Positions 7,894 through 19,197 of a DNA stretch of 32,922 nucleotides are shown here, piece after piece. Source of the DNA: Azonexus sp. GTDB taxonomy: Bacteria > Pseudomonadota > Gammaproteobacteria > Burkholderiales > Rhodocyclaceae. Position 1 is the first letter of the stretch. Each line of letters starts with the position of its first letter. The notes beneath the pieces were generated by a model, which saw only the letters and a program-made list of their open reading frames with translations, was not told the origin of the DNA and did no database searches. The translations under genes and the position numbers were made by a program. Location of the stretch: positions 1 through 32,922 of the forward strand of contig JAVBXO010000094.1 in assembly GCA_030824535.1 (NCBI GenBank), given 5' to 3'.

Positions 7894-9174
7894 TCAGCGG
7901 TGGCGACTGCCCGTATGGTGCTGCTGCGGTCGACCGCCCTTGGCGGGCGTTTTCTGGCCCAGGGATTTGCCCGGCCCTTGCGGCTTGCGCGGACCGCGCG
8001 GCGGCTGGGGCGGACGCGGGGCAGCGACGGCCGAAGGTTCGAAGCCTTCGATGACCACCCGCTCCAGACTGCGCTTGATCAGCTTCTCGATGTCCTTCAA
8101 CTGCGGACGTTCGTCGTGGCAAACCAGCGAAATTGCCTCGCCTTCCATGCCCGCGCGACCGGTACGGCCAATCCGGTGCACGTAGTCCTCTGGCATATTG
8201 GGCAACTCGTAGTTGATGACGTAGGGCAGCGCATCAATATCGATGCCACGGGCGGCGATATCAGTCGCCACCAGCGCCACCAGTTTGCCATCCTTGAATT
8301 CGCTCAGCGCACGGGTCCGGGCGCCCTGTGACTTGTCGCCGTGGATCGCCGCCGACTTGATGCCGGATTTTTCCAGGGTTTTGGCCAGCGCATCGGCGCC
8401 ATGCTTGGTGCGGGCAAAAACCAGCACCTGATGCCAGCCGCGCGTCGCGAAAAGATGGCAAAGCAGTTCTTTTTTCTGCTCGCGATTGGTTTCGATAACC
8501 TTCTGCGTCACCGTTTCGGCCGCCGTATTGCGCGCCGCGACATCGACCGACACCGGCTGATGCAGCAAACCACTGGCCAGTTCGCGAATATCCGGCGAGA
8601 AGGTCGCCGAGAACATCAGATTCTGCCGCTGCTTGGGCAGCAAGGCGATGATCTTGCGGATATCGCGGATGAAGCCCATGTCGAGCATGCGGTCAGCTTC
8701 GTCGAGAACGAGAATCTCGATTGCCGAGAGATCAACCGTGCGTTGCTGGACATGATCGAGCAAGCGACCGGGGGTAGCGACCAAAATATCGACGCCACGG
8801 CGCAGGTTGGCAATTTGCGGATTGATGCCGACGCCACCGAACACGGCCAGGGAATTGATCGGCAAATGCTTGCCGTAAGTCCGCACGCTTTCCTCGACCT
8901 GGATCGCCAGTTCGCGGGTCGGCGTCAACACCAGCACGCGCGGCGTGCGGGCAACACGGGCCGGGCGGTTATTCGCGCCATCGGTCAGACGCTGCAGGAT
9001 AGGCAGCGTGAAGCTGGCGGTTTTGCCGGTGCCGGTCTGGGCCGTGGCCATCAGATCCTTACCGGTAAGGACAGCGGGAATGGCCTGCTGCTGAATGGGG
9101 GTCGGCGTGTCGTAGCCCTGATCGGTAACGGCACGCAGGATTTCGGCGCGCAGGCCGAGATTTGCAAAACTCAT
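7894..9174 (-). CDS. rhlE: DEAD-box ATP-dependent RNA helicase, RhlE type
   Basis: I take the ATG at 9174 ([16 protein letters not shown]), 14 codons inside the track ORF, because SFANLGL is the usual RhlE opening and gives a 426-residue protein. All superfamily 2 motifs are visible in order: Q motif [12 protein letters not shown], motif I AQTGTGKT, Ia PTRELA, Ib ATPGRL, II DEAD, III SAT, then IV-VI with [26 protein letters not shown] and [10 protein letters not shown]. The C-terminal tail is basic and rich in Pro, Gly and Gln ([15 protein letters not shown]), an RNA-binding extension typical of the group. It remodels RNA in ribosome assembly or mRNA decay. It is monocistronic by context, with long gaps on both sides. 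Confidence 0.92.
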   Translation of the reverse strand: MSFANLGLRAEILRAVTDQGYDTPTPIQQQAIPAVLTGKDLMATAQTGTGKTASFTLPILQRLTDGANNRPARVARTPRVLVLTPTRELAIQVEESVRTYGKHLPINSLAVFGGVGINPQIANLRRGVDILVATPGRLLDHVQQRTVDLSAIEILVLDEADRMLDMGFIRDIRKIIALLPKQRQNLMFSATFSPDIRELASGLLHQPVSVDVAARNTAAETVTQKVIETNREQKKELLCHLFATRGWHQVLVFARTKHGADALAKTLEKSGIKSAAIHGDKSQGARTRALSEFKDGKLVALVATDIAARGIDIDALPYVINYELPNMPEDYVHRIGRTGRAGMEGEAISLVCHDERPQLKDIEKLIKRSLERVVIEGFEPSAVAAPRPPQPPRGPRKPQGPGKSLGQKTPAKGGRPQQHHTGSRHR

Positions 9175-9485
9175 GGGGGAATCCAGAAACTGGGGCCGCG
9201 CCTTTCGTGGTAACACGAATTCAGTCAGGCAGGCGGCGCAACAAATTCGACAGCGGGGATGCTGAAGGCCGCGACTGGCAACGGCAAAAGAGCCGCCATT
9301 TTACGCTGCTTATGCCATGGCCGACGGGAAATAGGCAATTACGCCCAAAGTAATCGCCGTGCAAACACTTCCAGCCAGATGAGCGTCCGATAAAAAAATC
9401 AGCAAATATGCAGCAGGAGCCCCTTCCCCGGGCTCCTGCTGCGCCGCCCCGGCGCTGGCGAAGGCAGCTTTGTTAGCTTAATTGC
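9175..9485. other. Intergenic region between metZ and rhlE
   Basis: This gap of 311 bases separates the metZ end from the rhlE start, both on the minus strand. The metZ-proximal part holds a GC-rich hairpin, listed separately. The rest probably carries the rhlE promoter and a 5' leader, but I see no convincing -35/-10 pair. The 63-residue plus-strand ORF overlapping it has no recognisable features and I do not support it as a gene. Confidence 0.5.
9411..9441 (-). terminator. Terminator-like hairpin after metZ
   Basis: Perfect 12-bp arms CAGCAGGAGCCC and GGGCTCCTGCTG flank a 7-base loop, 45 bases after the metZ stop. On the minus strand it is followed by CATATTTGCTGATTTTTTTA. The U-run therefore starts about 12 bases after the stem rather than immediately. 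The position at the end of the long biosynthetic run supports a terminator role. Confidence 0.6.
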
Positions 9486-10678
9486 TCAGATCAGCTGCAG
9501 GCCGCGATTCAAGTCGGCCTGCAAATCTTCAAGTGCTTCCAGACCCACGGCGATACGCAACAAGCCATCGCTGATCCCGGCGGCGGCCCGGGCTTCCGGC
9601 GTGATGCGGCCATGCGTGGTGGTCGCCGGATGGGTGATGGTGGTCTTGGTATCTCCGAGATTGGCAGTAATCGACAGCAAATGACAGTTGTCGACGACGG
9701 TCCAGGCCTGTTCGCGACCGCCCTTGAGCTCGAAAGAAACGATGGCACCGCCGCTTTTCTGCTGCGATTTGGCCAGTTCGTACTGCGGATGTGACGGCAA
9801 ACCGGGATAAAAAACCCGCGCCACTTTCGGATGCGCTTCCAGCCAGCCAGCCAGTTTGGCGGCATTGGCCGACTGCGCTTCGACGCGCAGCTTCATCGTT
9901 TCCAGGCCCTTGAGCAGCACCCAGGCATTGAACGCTGACAGCGTCGGACCGGCAGTGCGCAGGTACTTGAAAACCTCGTCGGTCAGTTTCTTCGGACCAC
10001 AGACCGCGCCACCGAGCACACGTCCCTGGCCATCGATGTACTTGGTCGCCGAATGCACGACCAGGTCAGCGCCCATTTCAAGCGGACGTTGCAGGATGGG
10101 CGTGCAGAAACAGTTGTCGACGGCGACGAGAATGCCGTGAGCGTGCGCTATTGCGGTCAACGCCCGAATATCGGCAATTTCCGTCAGCGGATTGGACGGC
10201 GTTTCGAGGAAGAACAGCTTGGTTTCCGGACGAATCGCCGCTTCCCAAGCCGCCGGATCGGTATGTGAAACAAAAGTCGTGGTGATGCCAGTGCGCGACA
10301 GGATGTTGTTGAACAGTTGCACGGTCGCGCCGAACAGGCTGTTCGAGGCCACGATATGGTCGCCCTGCTTGAGATGCGCCAGGCACACGGCCATGATCGC
10401 CGCCATGCCGCTGGCCATGGCCACGCAATCCTCGGCGCCTTCGAGCGCGGCGAGGCGCTCCTCGAACATGGTCACGGTCGGGTTGGAGAAACGGGCGTAA
10501 ACATTGCCCTCCTCTTCACCGGAAAAGCGCTTGGCAGCCTGAGCCGCGCTTTTGAAGACAAAGCTGGAGGTCAGGTACAGCGCTTCCGAATGTTCGCCGA
10601 ACTGGCTGCGTTCCTGGCCAGCGCGCACCGCCAGGGTTTCGAGACGGTAAGCCGGCGCGTCGTCGAATTTCTCGCTCA

Positions 10679-10679
<1 letters not shown>
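9486..10679 (-). CDS. metZ: O-succinylhomoserine sulfhydrylase MetZ
   Basis: This 397-residue Cys/Met-metabolism PLP enzyme (gamma family) carries YARFSNPTVTMFEERLAALE, the GMAAIMAV cofactor pocket, FLETPSNPL, and VDNCFCTPILQRP. The PLP-binding lysine is in VVHSATKYIDGQGR. The DGQGRVLGG segment after the lysine is typical of MetZ rather than MetB or MetC. It converts O-succinylhomoserine (or possibly O-acetylhomoserine) and sulfide to homocysteine in the cytoplasm. The ATG overlaps the purF stop (TGATG), so the gene is translationally coupled at the end of the run. Substrate preference for succinyl over acetyl is inferred from family and gene neighbourhood. Confidence 0.92.
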
Positions 10680-12220
<1,541 letters not shown>

Positions 12221-12234
12221 AGTATTTTTCCTGC

Positions 12235-12723
12235 CTAGCTGAATCGAATTCGTTTTGCCAAATCGTCCGGCAGCCACTGACGGGCTACCAGTACGGCTGT
12301 TTCCAAAGGCTTCGCCAACATTGCCTGGTTCCACCAGGTCTGTCGTGGCGCTGCCGTCATGCCGCCCAGGGCGACGAGTACCATACACACCAGCACGCCG
12401 CGCAGCAGTCCGAAGAGCATACCGAGGAGGCGGTCCGACACCGAGAGCCCAAGGGCCTTGACCATGTGACTGACGAGCATGCGCACCAGTGCCATGATCA
12501 CCAGAATGCCGATAAAGACCGCCGCACAGCCGGCCATTGTCCGGATCGCCGGATCGCCCAGACCACTGAATAACTGGCCGGCCGACTCGCCAAATTCGAC
12601 ACTGGCAAAAATTGCCAGGCCCCAGGCGACCAGCGCAATGACTTCCCCGACCACGCCACGCCACAAACCAAACAGCAGCGACAGGCCGACTACGCCCAGA
12701 ACGATGTAATCAAAAGTCGTCAT
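12235..12723 (-). CDS. cvpA: CvpA family inner-membrane protein
   Basis: This 162-residue protein has four predicted hydrophobic helices and the family opening FDYIVLGVVGLSLLFGLWRGVVGEVIAL. The LLGMLFGLLRGVLVCMVLV stretch in the third helix is also characteristic. CvpA was first linked to colicin V production and in other bacteria to envelope stress tolerance, but its molecular function is unsettled. Its ATG overlaps the stop of the SPOR-domain gene by one base (TAATG), and purF starts 14 bases after it ends. This is the conserved dedD-cvpA-purF arrangement known from E. coli. Confidence 0.92.
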   Translation of the reverse strand: MTTFDYIVLGVVGLSLLFGLWRGVVGEVIALVAWGLAIFASVEFGESAGQLFSGLGDPAIRTMAGCAAVFIGILVIMALVRMLVSHMVKALGLSVSDRLLGMLFGLLRGVLVCMVLVALGGMTAAPRQTWWNQAMLAKPLETAVLVARQWLPDDLAKRIRFS

Positions 12724-13529
12724 TACTTGGCTGCGACCACACCGCCAACACCGATCTTCTTCATCCGCTCCAGCGCCTTGTCGGCAGCTTCGCGATTGGC
12801 AAAGGGACCAGCGCGCACACGGGTCTTGCGCCCCTGTGGCGTATCGAGCGTTTCGGTGTAGGTACGGATACCCAGCTCACCGAGCTTGCTTTTCAATATC
12901 CTGACGTTTTCCTCATTGCTGAAAGCGCCAATCAGCACCAGATGTTCGCCACCCTTGCTTGGCGCCTTGTTCTCGGCCACCTGCCCACCAAGAATCGCCG
13001 CCACCCGCCTGGCTTCATCGGTTTTTTCCGGCGTCTTTTCCGGGATTTTTTCCGGCGCTTTCTCAAGCGGTTTTTCGACCGGCTTTTCTGCTTTCACCAC
13101 TGGCTTCTCAAGCGCTTTCTCCGGCTTCGGCAGGGGCTTTTCCGACTTTAGCGGCGACTTTTCAACAGGTTTTTCCAGCGGCTTGTCCTTGTTGGTCTCG
13201 ATCACCCGCGCCGTCGGCTTGCCCGCAGGCAGCGCTGGCGTTAGCGGGCGCGGCTCCGCCGCTGGCGGCAAGGGCGGCTTGGCGACCGCCGGCAGTTTTT
13301 CAAGCGGCGCGGGGGCAAACTTTTCTTCAGGGGCACTGGCAAACTTCGGCGCAAAGGCCTTGTCGTTCTGGCCGGGAATGCGGATATCCACATCCTGCAC
13401 CGGCTGCCGTGGCTCCTGGTCCATGACCAAGGGCAGCACGACGGCGACAACGGACACGAAAAAAATCGCCCCGATCAAGCGGCGACGGGCGCGTTTTTTG
13501 AGTTGCAACTGGGTGTCGTTGTCTTCCAT
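12723..13529 (-). CDS. dedD: DedD-like SPOR-domain protein
   Basis: This 268-residue bitopic protein has a basic cytoplasmic N terminus (QLKKRARRR) and one transmembrane helix (LIGAIFFVSVVAVVLPLVM). A periplasmic linker (about residues 60-175) is dominated by Lys, Pro and Glu in irregular KP-x-EKP repeats. The C-terminal SPOR domain (HLVLIGAFSNEENVRILKSK through RVRAGPFANREAADKALERM) binds peptidoglycan lacking stem peptides, which directs such proteins to the division septum. Position between folC and cvpA matches dedD in E. coli. The folC stop is only three bases upstream. The linker repeat length is likely variable between strains. Confidence 0.88.
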   Translation of the reverse strand: MEDNDTQLQLKKRARRRLIGAIFFVSVVAVVLPLVMDQEPRQPVQDVDIRIPGQNDKAFAPKFASAPEEKFAPAPLEKLPAVAKPPLPPAAEPRPLTPALPAGKPTARVIETNKDKPLEKPVEKSPLKSEKPLPKPEKALEKPVVKAEKPVEKPLEKAPEKIPEKTPEKTDEARRVAAILGGQVAENKAPSKGGEHLVLIGAFSNEENVRILKSKLGELGIRTYTETLDTPQGRKTRVRAGPFANREAADKALERMKKIGVGGVVAAK

Positions 13530-13532
13530 GGA

Positions 13533-14840
13533 TCAGGCCTTGCGCCGTAACGCGGTCAGCGCGCCGGCCACCGTATAGAAAGAGCCAAAGGCGATGATTC
13601 TATCACTTTCGGCCGCCAGCCCCTTGGCCGCCTGCATCGCCTCCTGTGGCGAGGGGTGGCAGCAGACCTCGCCACCCAGCGCCTGCTCGGCAATGATCGC
13701 GGCCAAGGCTTCGGCCGAGGTGCCGCGCAGCCCGCCCAGCGTCGCCAGGTGCCAGTAATCGACCTTGCCCTTGAGCGGCGCCAGCGCGCCGGCAATATCC
13801 TTGTCGGCCAGCATGCCGACCACCGCGTAAGTACGGTCGAAAAAGCCCATGCTCGAAAGATTGTCAGCCAGCACCCGCACGGCTTGCGGATTATGACCAA
13901 CATCGAGAACGATTGCCGGTTTGCCGGGAATGACCTGGAAACGACCGGCGATTTCGGTTTCGATCAAGCCCGGACGAATCGCCTGCATCGTTACCGGCAA
14001 CTTGCCGGTCAGGGCGTCGAGCGCCGCTAGCGCCACGGCGGCGTTGAACAATTGTGTCGGCCCGCGTAATCCGGGATAAGCCAGCGAGCGACGCAAGACC
14101 TGTTCACCATTGCGACACCACCAGCGCCATTGCAGGCGATTTTCGCTGCTGGCCGGGTTGGGCCGCTCGAAACCGAAATCGCGACCAATCAGGCGCAAGT
14201 CGGCGCCGATAGCCGCTGCGTGATCGAGCAGGCTTTGCGGCGGCTGGGCATCAGCGCAGAAAGCCGGCTTGCCGGCGCGGAAAATCCCGGCCTTTTCAAA
14301 GCCGATACTTTCCCGATCCGGGCCAAGCCAGTCGGTATGGTCGAGATCGACCGTCGTCACAATGGAAATGTCCGGTTCGTAGGCGTTGACCGCATCAAGC
14401 CGGCCACCGAGACCCACTTCGAGAATCGCTGCCTCGACACCAGCGGCAGAAAAGACTTCCCAGGCTGCCAGCGTGCCGAATTCAAAGTAGGTCAGCGCCA
14501 CATCGCCAGCCTGCTGCCGCGCCGCTTCAACGCGGGCAAAGGCCGCACACAGCGTGTCGTCATCGACCGGCCGGCCATTCAGACGCACCCGCTCGTTGTA
14601 ATCGAGTATATGCGGCGAGGAATAGCAACCGACCTTGTAGCCGGCACGGTCAATGATGTTTTCCAGGTAGGCGCAGGTCGAACCCTTGCCATTGGTGCCC
14701 CCGACGATGATCACCGGACAGAACTCGCTTTGACCGAGCACCGCCTTGAGCTTGCGGATACGCTCCAGCCCCAGCTCAATGCCGGCCTGCCCCTTCGGAT
14801 GCAGCCCCTCGAGGTGGGCCAGCCAGTCGTTTTTAGTCAT
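13533..14840 (-). CDS. folC: Dihydrofolate synthase / folylpolyglutamate synthase FolC
   Basis: This 435-residue Mur-ligase-like enzyme carries the ATP-binding loop VGGTNGKGSTCAYLE near residue 46, the substrate-binding segment YSSPHILDYNERVRLNG, and EVGLGGRLDAVNAYEPD. The C-terminal domain includes VLDVGHNPQAV and AVVGMLADKD. It adds glutamate to dihydropteroate and then extends folate polyglutamates in the cytoplasm. The start at 14840 is the first ATG and gives a normal N terminus. It has no good Shine-Dalgarno site and lies inside one arm of a long inverted repeat that fills the accD-folC gap, so its translation could depend on RNA structure. Confidence 0.94.
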   Translation of the reverse strand: MTKNDWLAHLEGLHPKGQAGIELGLERIRKLKAVLGQSEFCPVIIVGGTNGKGSTCAYLENIIDRAGYKVGCYSSPHILDYNERVRLNGRPVDDDTLCAAFARVEAARQQAGDVALTYFEFGTLAAWEVFSAAGVEAAILEVGLGGRLDAVNAYEPDISIVTTVDLDHTDWLGPDRESIGFEKAGIFRAGKPAFCADAQPPQSLLDHAAAIGADLRLIGRDFGFERPNPASSENRLQWRWWCRNGEQVLRRSLAYPGLRGPTQLFNAAVALAALDALTGKLPVTMQAIRPGLIETEIAGRFQVIPGKPAIVLDVGHNPQAVRVLADNLSSMGFFDRTYAVVGMLADKDIAGALAPLKGKVDYWHLATLGGLRGTSAEALAAIIAEQALGGEVCCHPSPQEAMQAAKGLAAESDRIIAFGSFYTVAGALTALRRKA

Positions 14841-14912
14841 TAGTTGTTGGTTTCTAGTTGCTAGTCATCAATTGCCGGCCAGCCTTTAGCTAATAACCAA
14901 GGACTAATGACT
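14835..14912. repeat. Long imperfect inverted repeat spanning the accD-folC gap and the folC start codon
   Basis: The arms AGTCATTAGT (14835-14844) and ACTAATGACT (14903-14912) are perfect 10-bp complements. Pairing continues inward after two mismatches with TTGGTT/AACCAA, then weakly further. In the minus-strand RNA this makes a stem of about 20 bp that includes the folC ATG. The sequence is built from degenerate AGTNATTAG/TAGTTGCTAG words. Confidence 0.6.
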
Positions 14913-14924
14913 TGCAACTCACCT

Positions 14925-15794
14925 TCACGCTGCCGCCGGCAGCTTTTGCAGCAATGCCAGTGCGCGCGCCACCTGGTCGCGTAGTTCGCGACGGTCGACG
15001 ATCATGTCGATAGCGCCCTTTTCGAGCAGGAATTCGGAACGCTGAAAGCCTTCCGGCAGCTTTTCGCGCACGGTCTGTTCGATGACGCGTGGGCCGGCAA
15101 AGCCGATCAGCGCTTTCGGTTCGGCGATGACCACATCACCGACAAAGGCGAAGGATGCCGAAACGCCGCCCATGGTCGGATCGGTCAGAATCGAAATGAA
15201 TGGCAGGCCAGCATCGGCCAGCTTGGCCAGGGCAGCGGTCGTCTTGGCCATCTGCATCAGCGAAAACAGGCCTTCCTGCATGCGTGCACCGCCGGAAGCG
15301 GTAATGCAGATGAAGGGCATTTTCTGTTCCAGCGCCAGATGCACGCCACGCACGAAGCGCTCGCCGAGCACCGAACCCATCGAACCACCCATGAATTCGA
15401 ATTCGAAGGCAGCGGCAACCACCGGCATGGTCTTGATCGTGCCCTGCAGGACCACCAGCGAATCACTTTCATCGGTCGCCTGAGTGGCTTCCTTCAAACG
15501 ATCCGGATATTTCTTGGAATCCTTGAACTTCAGGCTGTCGACCGGCAAAACATCGGCGCCGATCTCAAAACGGCCTTCCGGGTCGAGCAACATGTCGAGC
15601 CGCTCGCGTGAGTTCAAGCGATGGTGATGGCTACATTTGGGGCAGACCTGCAGATTCTTTTCCAGATCGGTCGCGTAGAGCACCGCCTCGCAGGACGGGC
15701 ACTTGCTCCACAAGCCTTCCGGCAGATTGGAGCGGTGCTTGACCCCCTGTTCGCGTTTGATCTTCGGCGGCAGTAGTTTGGTCAGCCAACTCAT
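14925..15794 (-). CDS. accD: Acetyl-CoA carboxylase carboxyltransferase subunit beta AccD
   Basis: This 289-residue protein has an N-terminal zinc ribbon CPSC...CPKC (cysteines near residues 32, 35, 51 and 54). The crotonase-like carboxyltransferase core follows, with [36 protein letters not shown] and [13 protein letters not shown]. Together with AccA it transfers the carboxyl group from biotin to acetyl-CoA, giving malonyl-CoA for fatty acid synthesis. Its ATG overlaps the trpA stop by four bases (ATGA), so it is coupled to the tryptophan genes. The trpA-accD-folC order is common in proteobacteria. Confidence 0.96.
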   Translation of the reverse strand: MSWLTKLLPPKIKREQGVKHRSNLPEGLWSKCPSCEAVLYATDLEKNLQVCPKCSHHHRLNSRERLDMLLDPEGRFEIGADVLPVDSLKFKDSKKYPDRLKEATQATDESDSLVVLQGTIKTMPVVAAAFEFEFMGGSMGSVLGERFVRGVHLALEQKMPFICITASGGARMQEGLFSLMQMAKTTAALAKLADAGLPFISILTDPTMGGVSASFAFVGDVVIAEPKALIGFAGPRVIEQTVREKLPEGFQRSEFLLEKGAIDMIVDRRELRDQVARALALLQKLPAAA

Positions 15795-16597
15795 GCTTGT
15801 ACTCCATCAACACCGCGACGAATGTCGGCGACCAGCGCCTTGACGCTGGCACAGGCCGTTTCTGCGGTGGACTGCTCAATTTCTTCAATAATCCGGCTAC
15901 CGACAACGACAGCGTCGGCAAAGGCGGCAATACGTGCCGCCGTCGCGGCATCGCGGATGCCGAAACCGACACCCACCGGCAAACCGGTCTGCTCGCGAAT
16001 CATCGGCAAGCGTTCAGCCACAGCCTCGACATTCAGCGCGCCGGAACCGGTAACCCCGGCCAGCGAAACGTAATAGACGTAACCGCTGGCGATGGTGGCG
16101 ACATGGGCAATGCGTTCTGCGGTCGACGTCGGCGCAATGAGGAAAATCGGATCCATGCCGTTGAGCTTCATTGCCGTACCAAACTTCTCGGCTTCCTCGG
16201 GCGGATAATCGACGACCAGTACGCCATCAACCCCGGCTGCGGAAGCAGCAGCGGCAAACTTCTCCAGCCCCATGGCCTCGATCGGATTGGCGTAGCCCAT
16301 CAGCACGACCGGCGTCTGGACATCGGTCTTGCGGAATTCAACGACCAGGGCCAGCACCTTGCGCAGGGTCATGCCCTTGGCCAGGGCGCGCTCGGAAGCA
16401 CGCTGAATGGTTGGGCCGTCAGCCATCGGATCGGAGAAGGGCACGCCGAGTTCGATGACGTCGGCGCCGGCTTCGACCAGCGTGTGCATCAGCGGCAGGG
16501 TCAGCGTGGCATCCGGATCGCCGGCAGTAATGAAGGGAATCAGCGCCTTGCGGCCTTCGGCATTGAGCCGGTCAAATGCGGTTTTTATGCGCGACAT
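15791..16597 (-). CDS. trpA: Tryptophan synthase alpha subunit TrpA
   Basis: This 268-residue TIM-barrel protein begins [11 protein letters not shown]. It carries the catalytic glutamate in [19 protein letters not shown], the catalytic aspartate region [15 protein letters not shown], and the phosphate-binding loop [12 protein letters not shown]. It cleaves indole-3-glycerol phosphate to indole, which is channelled to TrpB. The start codon shares a base with the trpB stop (TGATG), and the end overlaps accD by four bases. Confidence 0.97.
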   Translation of the reverse strand: MSRIKTAFDRLNAEGRKALIPFITAGDPDATLTLPLMHTLVEAGADVIELGVPFSDPMADGPTIQRASERALAKGMTLRKVLALVVEFRKTDVQTPVVLMGYANPIEAMGLEKFAAAASAAGVDGVLVVDYPPEEAEKFGTAMKLNGMDPIFLIAPTSTAERIAHVATIASGYVYYVSLAGVTGSGALNVEAVAERLPMIREQTGLPVGVGFGIRDAATAARIAAFADAVVVGSRIIEEIEQSTAETACASVKALVADIRRGVDGVQA

Positions 16598-17796
16598 CAG
16601 AAAACGATCCCCGACTTCTCGGCCACGGTATGCATGTCCTTGTCACCCCGGCCGGAGAGATTGACCAGCAGAATCTTGTCTTTCGGCAAGGTCGGCGCCA
16701 GCTTGGCGGCGTAAGCCAGCGCGTGGCTGGATTCGAGCGCCGGAATGATGCCTTCGATGCGGCACAGGGTATGGAAGGCGGCGAGCGCTTCGCTGTCATC
16801 GACCGGCTGGTACTCAGCACGGCCGAGATCCTTGAGCCAGGCGTGTTCCGGACCGACGCCGGGGTAGTCCAGACCGGCCGAAATCGAATGCGTTTCGATG
16901 ATCTGACCGTCTTCGTCCTGCAGCAGGTAGGTGCGGTTGCCATGCAGCACGCCGGGCACGCCAGCGGTCAGCGACGCCGAATGGCGACCGGTTCCCATGC
17001 CGTCACCGGCGGCTTCAACGCCGATCAGGCGGACGCCCTCGACGTTGATGTAGGGATAGAAAATACCCATCGCGTTGGAACCGCCACCGACACAGGCAAT
17101 CACCGCATCGGGCTGACGACCGGTCATTTCCGGCATCTGCGTCAGGCATTCCTCGCCGATGATCTTCTGGAAGTCGCGCACCAGCATCGGGTAGGGATGC
17201 GGGCCGGCGACAGTGCCGATGATGTAGAAGGTATTGTGGATGTTGGTGACCCAGTCGCGCATCGCTTCGTTCAGCGCATCCTTGAGCGTCTTCGATCCGG
17301 ATTCTACCGGCACGACCTTGGCGCCCAGCAGCTTCATGCGGTAAACGTTGGCGGCCTGACGACGGACGTCCTCGCTGCCCATGTACACCACACATTCCAT
17401 GCCGTAGCGGGCGGCAACCGTCGCCGTTGCGACACCGTGCTGGCCAGCACCGGTCTCGGCGATCACGCGCGGCTTGCCCATGCGCTTGGCGAGCATGGCC
17501 TGGCCGATGCAGTTGTTAACCTTGTGGGCACCGGTGTGGTTCAGGTCTTCACGCTTCAGATAGATCTGTGCGCCGCCAAGCAGCTCGGACCAGCGCTTGG
17601 CGTGATAAATCGGCGACGGACGGCCGACGAAGTGCTTGAGCTCGTATTCGTATTCGGCGCGAAAGGCCGGATCAGCCTGCGCTTCGGCATAGGCCTGCTT
17701 CAACTCGTCGAGCGCGCCAAACAGCGTCTCGGCAACGAACACACCACCGTAGGGACCAAAATGGCCCTTGGCGTCTGGGAAGTTATATTGACTCAT
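16597..17796 (-). CDS. trpB: Tryptophan synthase beta subunit TrpB
   Basis: This 399-residue PLP enzyme (TrpB1 type) carries [12 protein letters not shown] near the N terminus, the PLP lysine in [27 protein letters not shown], and the phosphate-cradle [10 protein letters not shown]. It condenses indole with serine to form tryptophan in an alpha2-beta2 complex with TrpA. The start overlaps the end of trpF by 14 bases, and the stop overlaps trpA by one base. No trpE, D or C is in the window, so the pathway is split, as is usual in betaproteobacteria. Confidence 0.97.
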   Translation of the reverse strand: MSQYNFPDAKGHFGPYGGVFVAETLFGALDELKQAYAEAQADPAFRAEYEYELKHFVGRPSPIYHAKRWSELLGGAQIYLKREDLNHTGAHKVNNCIGQAMLAKRMGKPRVIAETGAGQHGVATATVAARYGMECVVYMGSEDVRRQAANVYRMKLLGAKVVPVESGSKTLKDALNEAMRDWVTNIHNTFYIIGTVAGPHPYPMLVRDFQKIIGEECLTQMPEMTGRQPDAVIACVGGGSNAMGIFYPYINVEGVRLIGVEAAGDGMGTGRHSASLTAGVPGVLHGNRTYLLQDEDGQIIETHSISAGLDYPGVGPEHAWLKDLGRAEYQPVDDSEALAAFHTLCRIEGIIPALESSHALAYAAKLAPTLPKDKILLVNLSGRGDKDMHTVAEKSGIVF

Positions 17797-18409
17797 CGGC
17801 TTTCCGTACTGCCGCCACGAAGGCAGCGATTTTGTCGTGATCCTTGATGCCCTTGCTCATTTCCACGCCAGAGGACACGTCGACCGCCTGCGGTCGCACG
17901 CGTTCAATGGCCTCACCAACGTTTTCTGCGGTCAACCCGCCTGAAAGCACCAAAAAGCCGGGCAGATCAGGCGGAATCAGGGTCCAGTCAAACACATGAC
18001 CGCCACCACCGTAGCCTTCAACAAAGGCATCGAGCAACAGCCCCCGCGCGTCGGAGAACGAGCGGGCGAATTCTACCAGATCGAGCCCCGGCCTCACCCG
18101 CGCCGCCCGCAGCCAAGGCCTTGAAAACTGACGGCAATACGCCGCATCCTCATCGCCATGAAACTGCAGGATATTGATCGGCAGCGCCGCGCAGCTCGCT
18201 CGCACCTGCTCCGGAGACGCGTTAACAAACAGTCCGACGACATCAATAAACGGCGGAATGCGCCGCGCCAGCTCGGCCGCGCGCCGTGGCGTCACGTAGC
18301 GCGGGCTAGGTGGATAGAAGACAAAACCGATGGCGTCCGCCCCTGCTGCAACGGCGGCATCGACATCCTCTTCTCGCGTCAGGCCACAAATCTTGATGCG
18401 GGTTTTCAT
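17783..18409 (-). CDS. trpF: Phosphoribosylanthranilate isomerase TrpF
   Basis: This 208-residue TIM barrel opens with [18 protein letters not shown], whose Cys is the general base of the family. It contains [21 protein letters not shown] and the phosphate-binding end [14 protein letters not shown], followed by [15 protein letters not shown]. It isomerises phosphoribosylanthranilate in tryptophan synthesis. The ATG overlaps the truA stop by four bases and the end overlaps trpB by 14, both signs of coupled translation. Confidence 0.97.
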   Translation of the reverse strand: MKTRIKICGLTREEDVDAAVAAGADAIGFVFYPPSPRYVTPRRAAELARRIPPFIDVVGLFVNASPEQVRASCAALPINILQFHGDEDAAYCRQFSRPWLRAARVRPGLDLVEFARSFSDARGLLLDAFVEGYGGGGHVFDWTLIPPDLPGFLVLSGGLTAENVGEAIERVRPQAVDVSSGVEMSKGIKDHDKIAAFVAAVRKADESI

Positions 18410-19197
18410 GTCAGCAATCCATCGAGAAAATCGTCATCCGGGTCCGGCAAGCCCCAGTGCGGCTCATAAACCGGCCCGCGAAAATACAGACCATCCGGCG
18501 AAAAAGTCGGCGCGGCCAGCTTGCGGTCACGCATTTGCAGCAGTTCATCGACCCAGCTCGCCGGCTGCGCGCCCTTGCCAATATGCACCAAGGTACCAAC
18601 CAGGTTACGCACCATGTGATGCAGAAAGGCCGACGCTTCGAAATCGAAGACAAACATCGAACCGCATTGCCGCACTGACGCATGGCTCATGGTCTTGATT
18701 GGCGACTTGGCCTGGCACTCGGCCGCACGAAACGCCGAGAAATCGTGTTCCCCAAGCAGTCGACCGCAAGCGTCCTGCATGGCGGGCAAATCAAGCGGCA
18801 AATGAAACCAGCCCAGACGCCCTTGCCATAAACCGGGACGCTGCGGACGATTGAGCAGCAAATAGCGGTAACGCCGGCCACGGGCGCTGAAACGCGCATG
18901 AAACTCGTCGCTGACCGGCAGCGCCCAGCGCACCGCGACCCCCGCCGGCAAATGCGAATTGACCCCGCGCACCCAGGCGGTCAAGGGCCGCTCTACCGTG
19001 GTTTCGAAATGCACGACCTGCTGCGCGGCATGCACACCGGCATCGGTCCGCCCGGCACACAGCACGCCGATCCGTTCGCCGGCAATGGCCAGCAACGCAG
19101 ACTCCAGCGCATCCTGGACGGTCCGGCCATTGGTCTGGCTTTGCCAGCCGCGAAAATCGCTGCCACAGTATTCCAGCCCGAGGGCAATCCTCACCAC
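18406..19197 (-). CDS. truA: tRNA pseudouridine(38-40) synthase TruA
   Basis: This is the TruA family: IALGLEYCGSDFRGWQSQ, the catalytic aspartate in CAGRTDAGVHA, and HNFSAF-like HDFSAFRAAEC. Its FLHHMVRNLVGTLVHIGKG is also diagnostic. It makes pseudouridine in the anticodon arm of many tRNAs. The track ORF starts 21 codons upstream, deep in the preceding gene. I prefer the GTG at 19197, which has GGGAG seven bases before it and gives about 263 residues. A second GTG immediately after, overlapping the upstream TGA, is equally possible. The end overlaps trpF by four bases. Confidence 0.93.
   Translation of the reverse strand: MVRIALGLEYCGSDFRGWQSQTNGRTVQDALESALLAIAGERIGVLCAGRTDAGVHAAQQVVHFETTVERPLTAWVRGVNSHLPAGVAVRWALPVSDEFHARFSARGRRYRYLLLNRPQRPGLWQGRLGWFHLPLDLPAMQDACGRLLGEHDFSAFRAAECQAKSPIKTMSHASVRQCGSMFVFDFEASAFLHHMVRNLVGTLVHIGKGAQPASWVDELLQMRDRKLAAPTFSPDGLYFRGPVYEPHWGLPDPDDDFLDGLLT

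Noticed and set aside
9162-9353. A 63-residue plus-strand ORF in the rhlE-metZ gap
   Set aside because: It has no ribosome site or domain, and its composition looks like non-coding sequence.
12221-12664. N-terminal extension of the purF ORF (148 codons)
   Set aside because: PurF must begin MCGILG for its Cys nucleophile. The extension is the cvpA coding region read in another frame.
12950-13200. CRISPR-like repeat array
   Set aside because: The repeated words are imperfect, in frame, and explained by the Lys-Pro-Glu linker of the SPOR-domain protein.
16576-17847. A 423-residue plus-strand ORF opposite trpB
   Set aside because: It is a shadow of trpB in the antisense frame. It has no recognisable motif or ribosome site.
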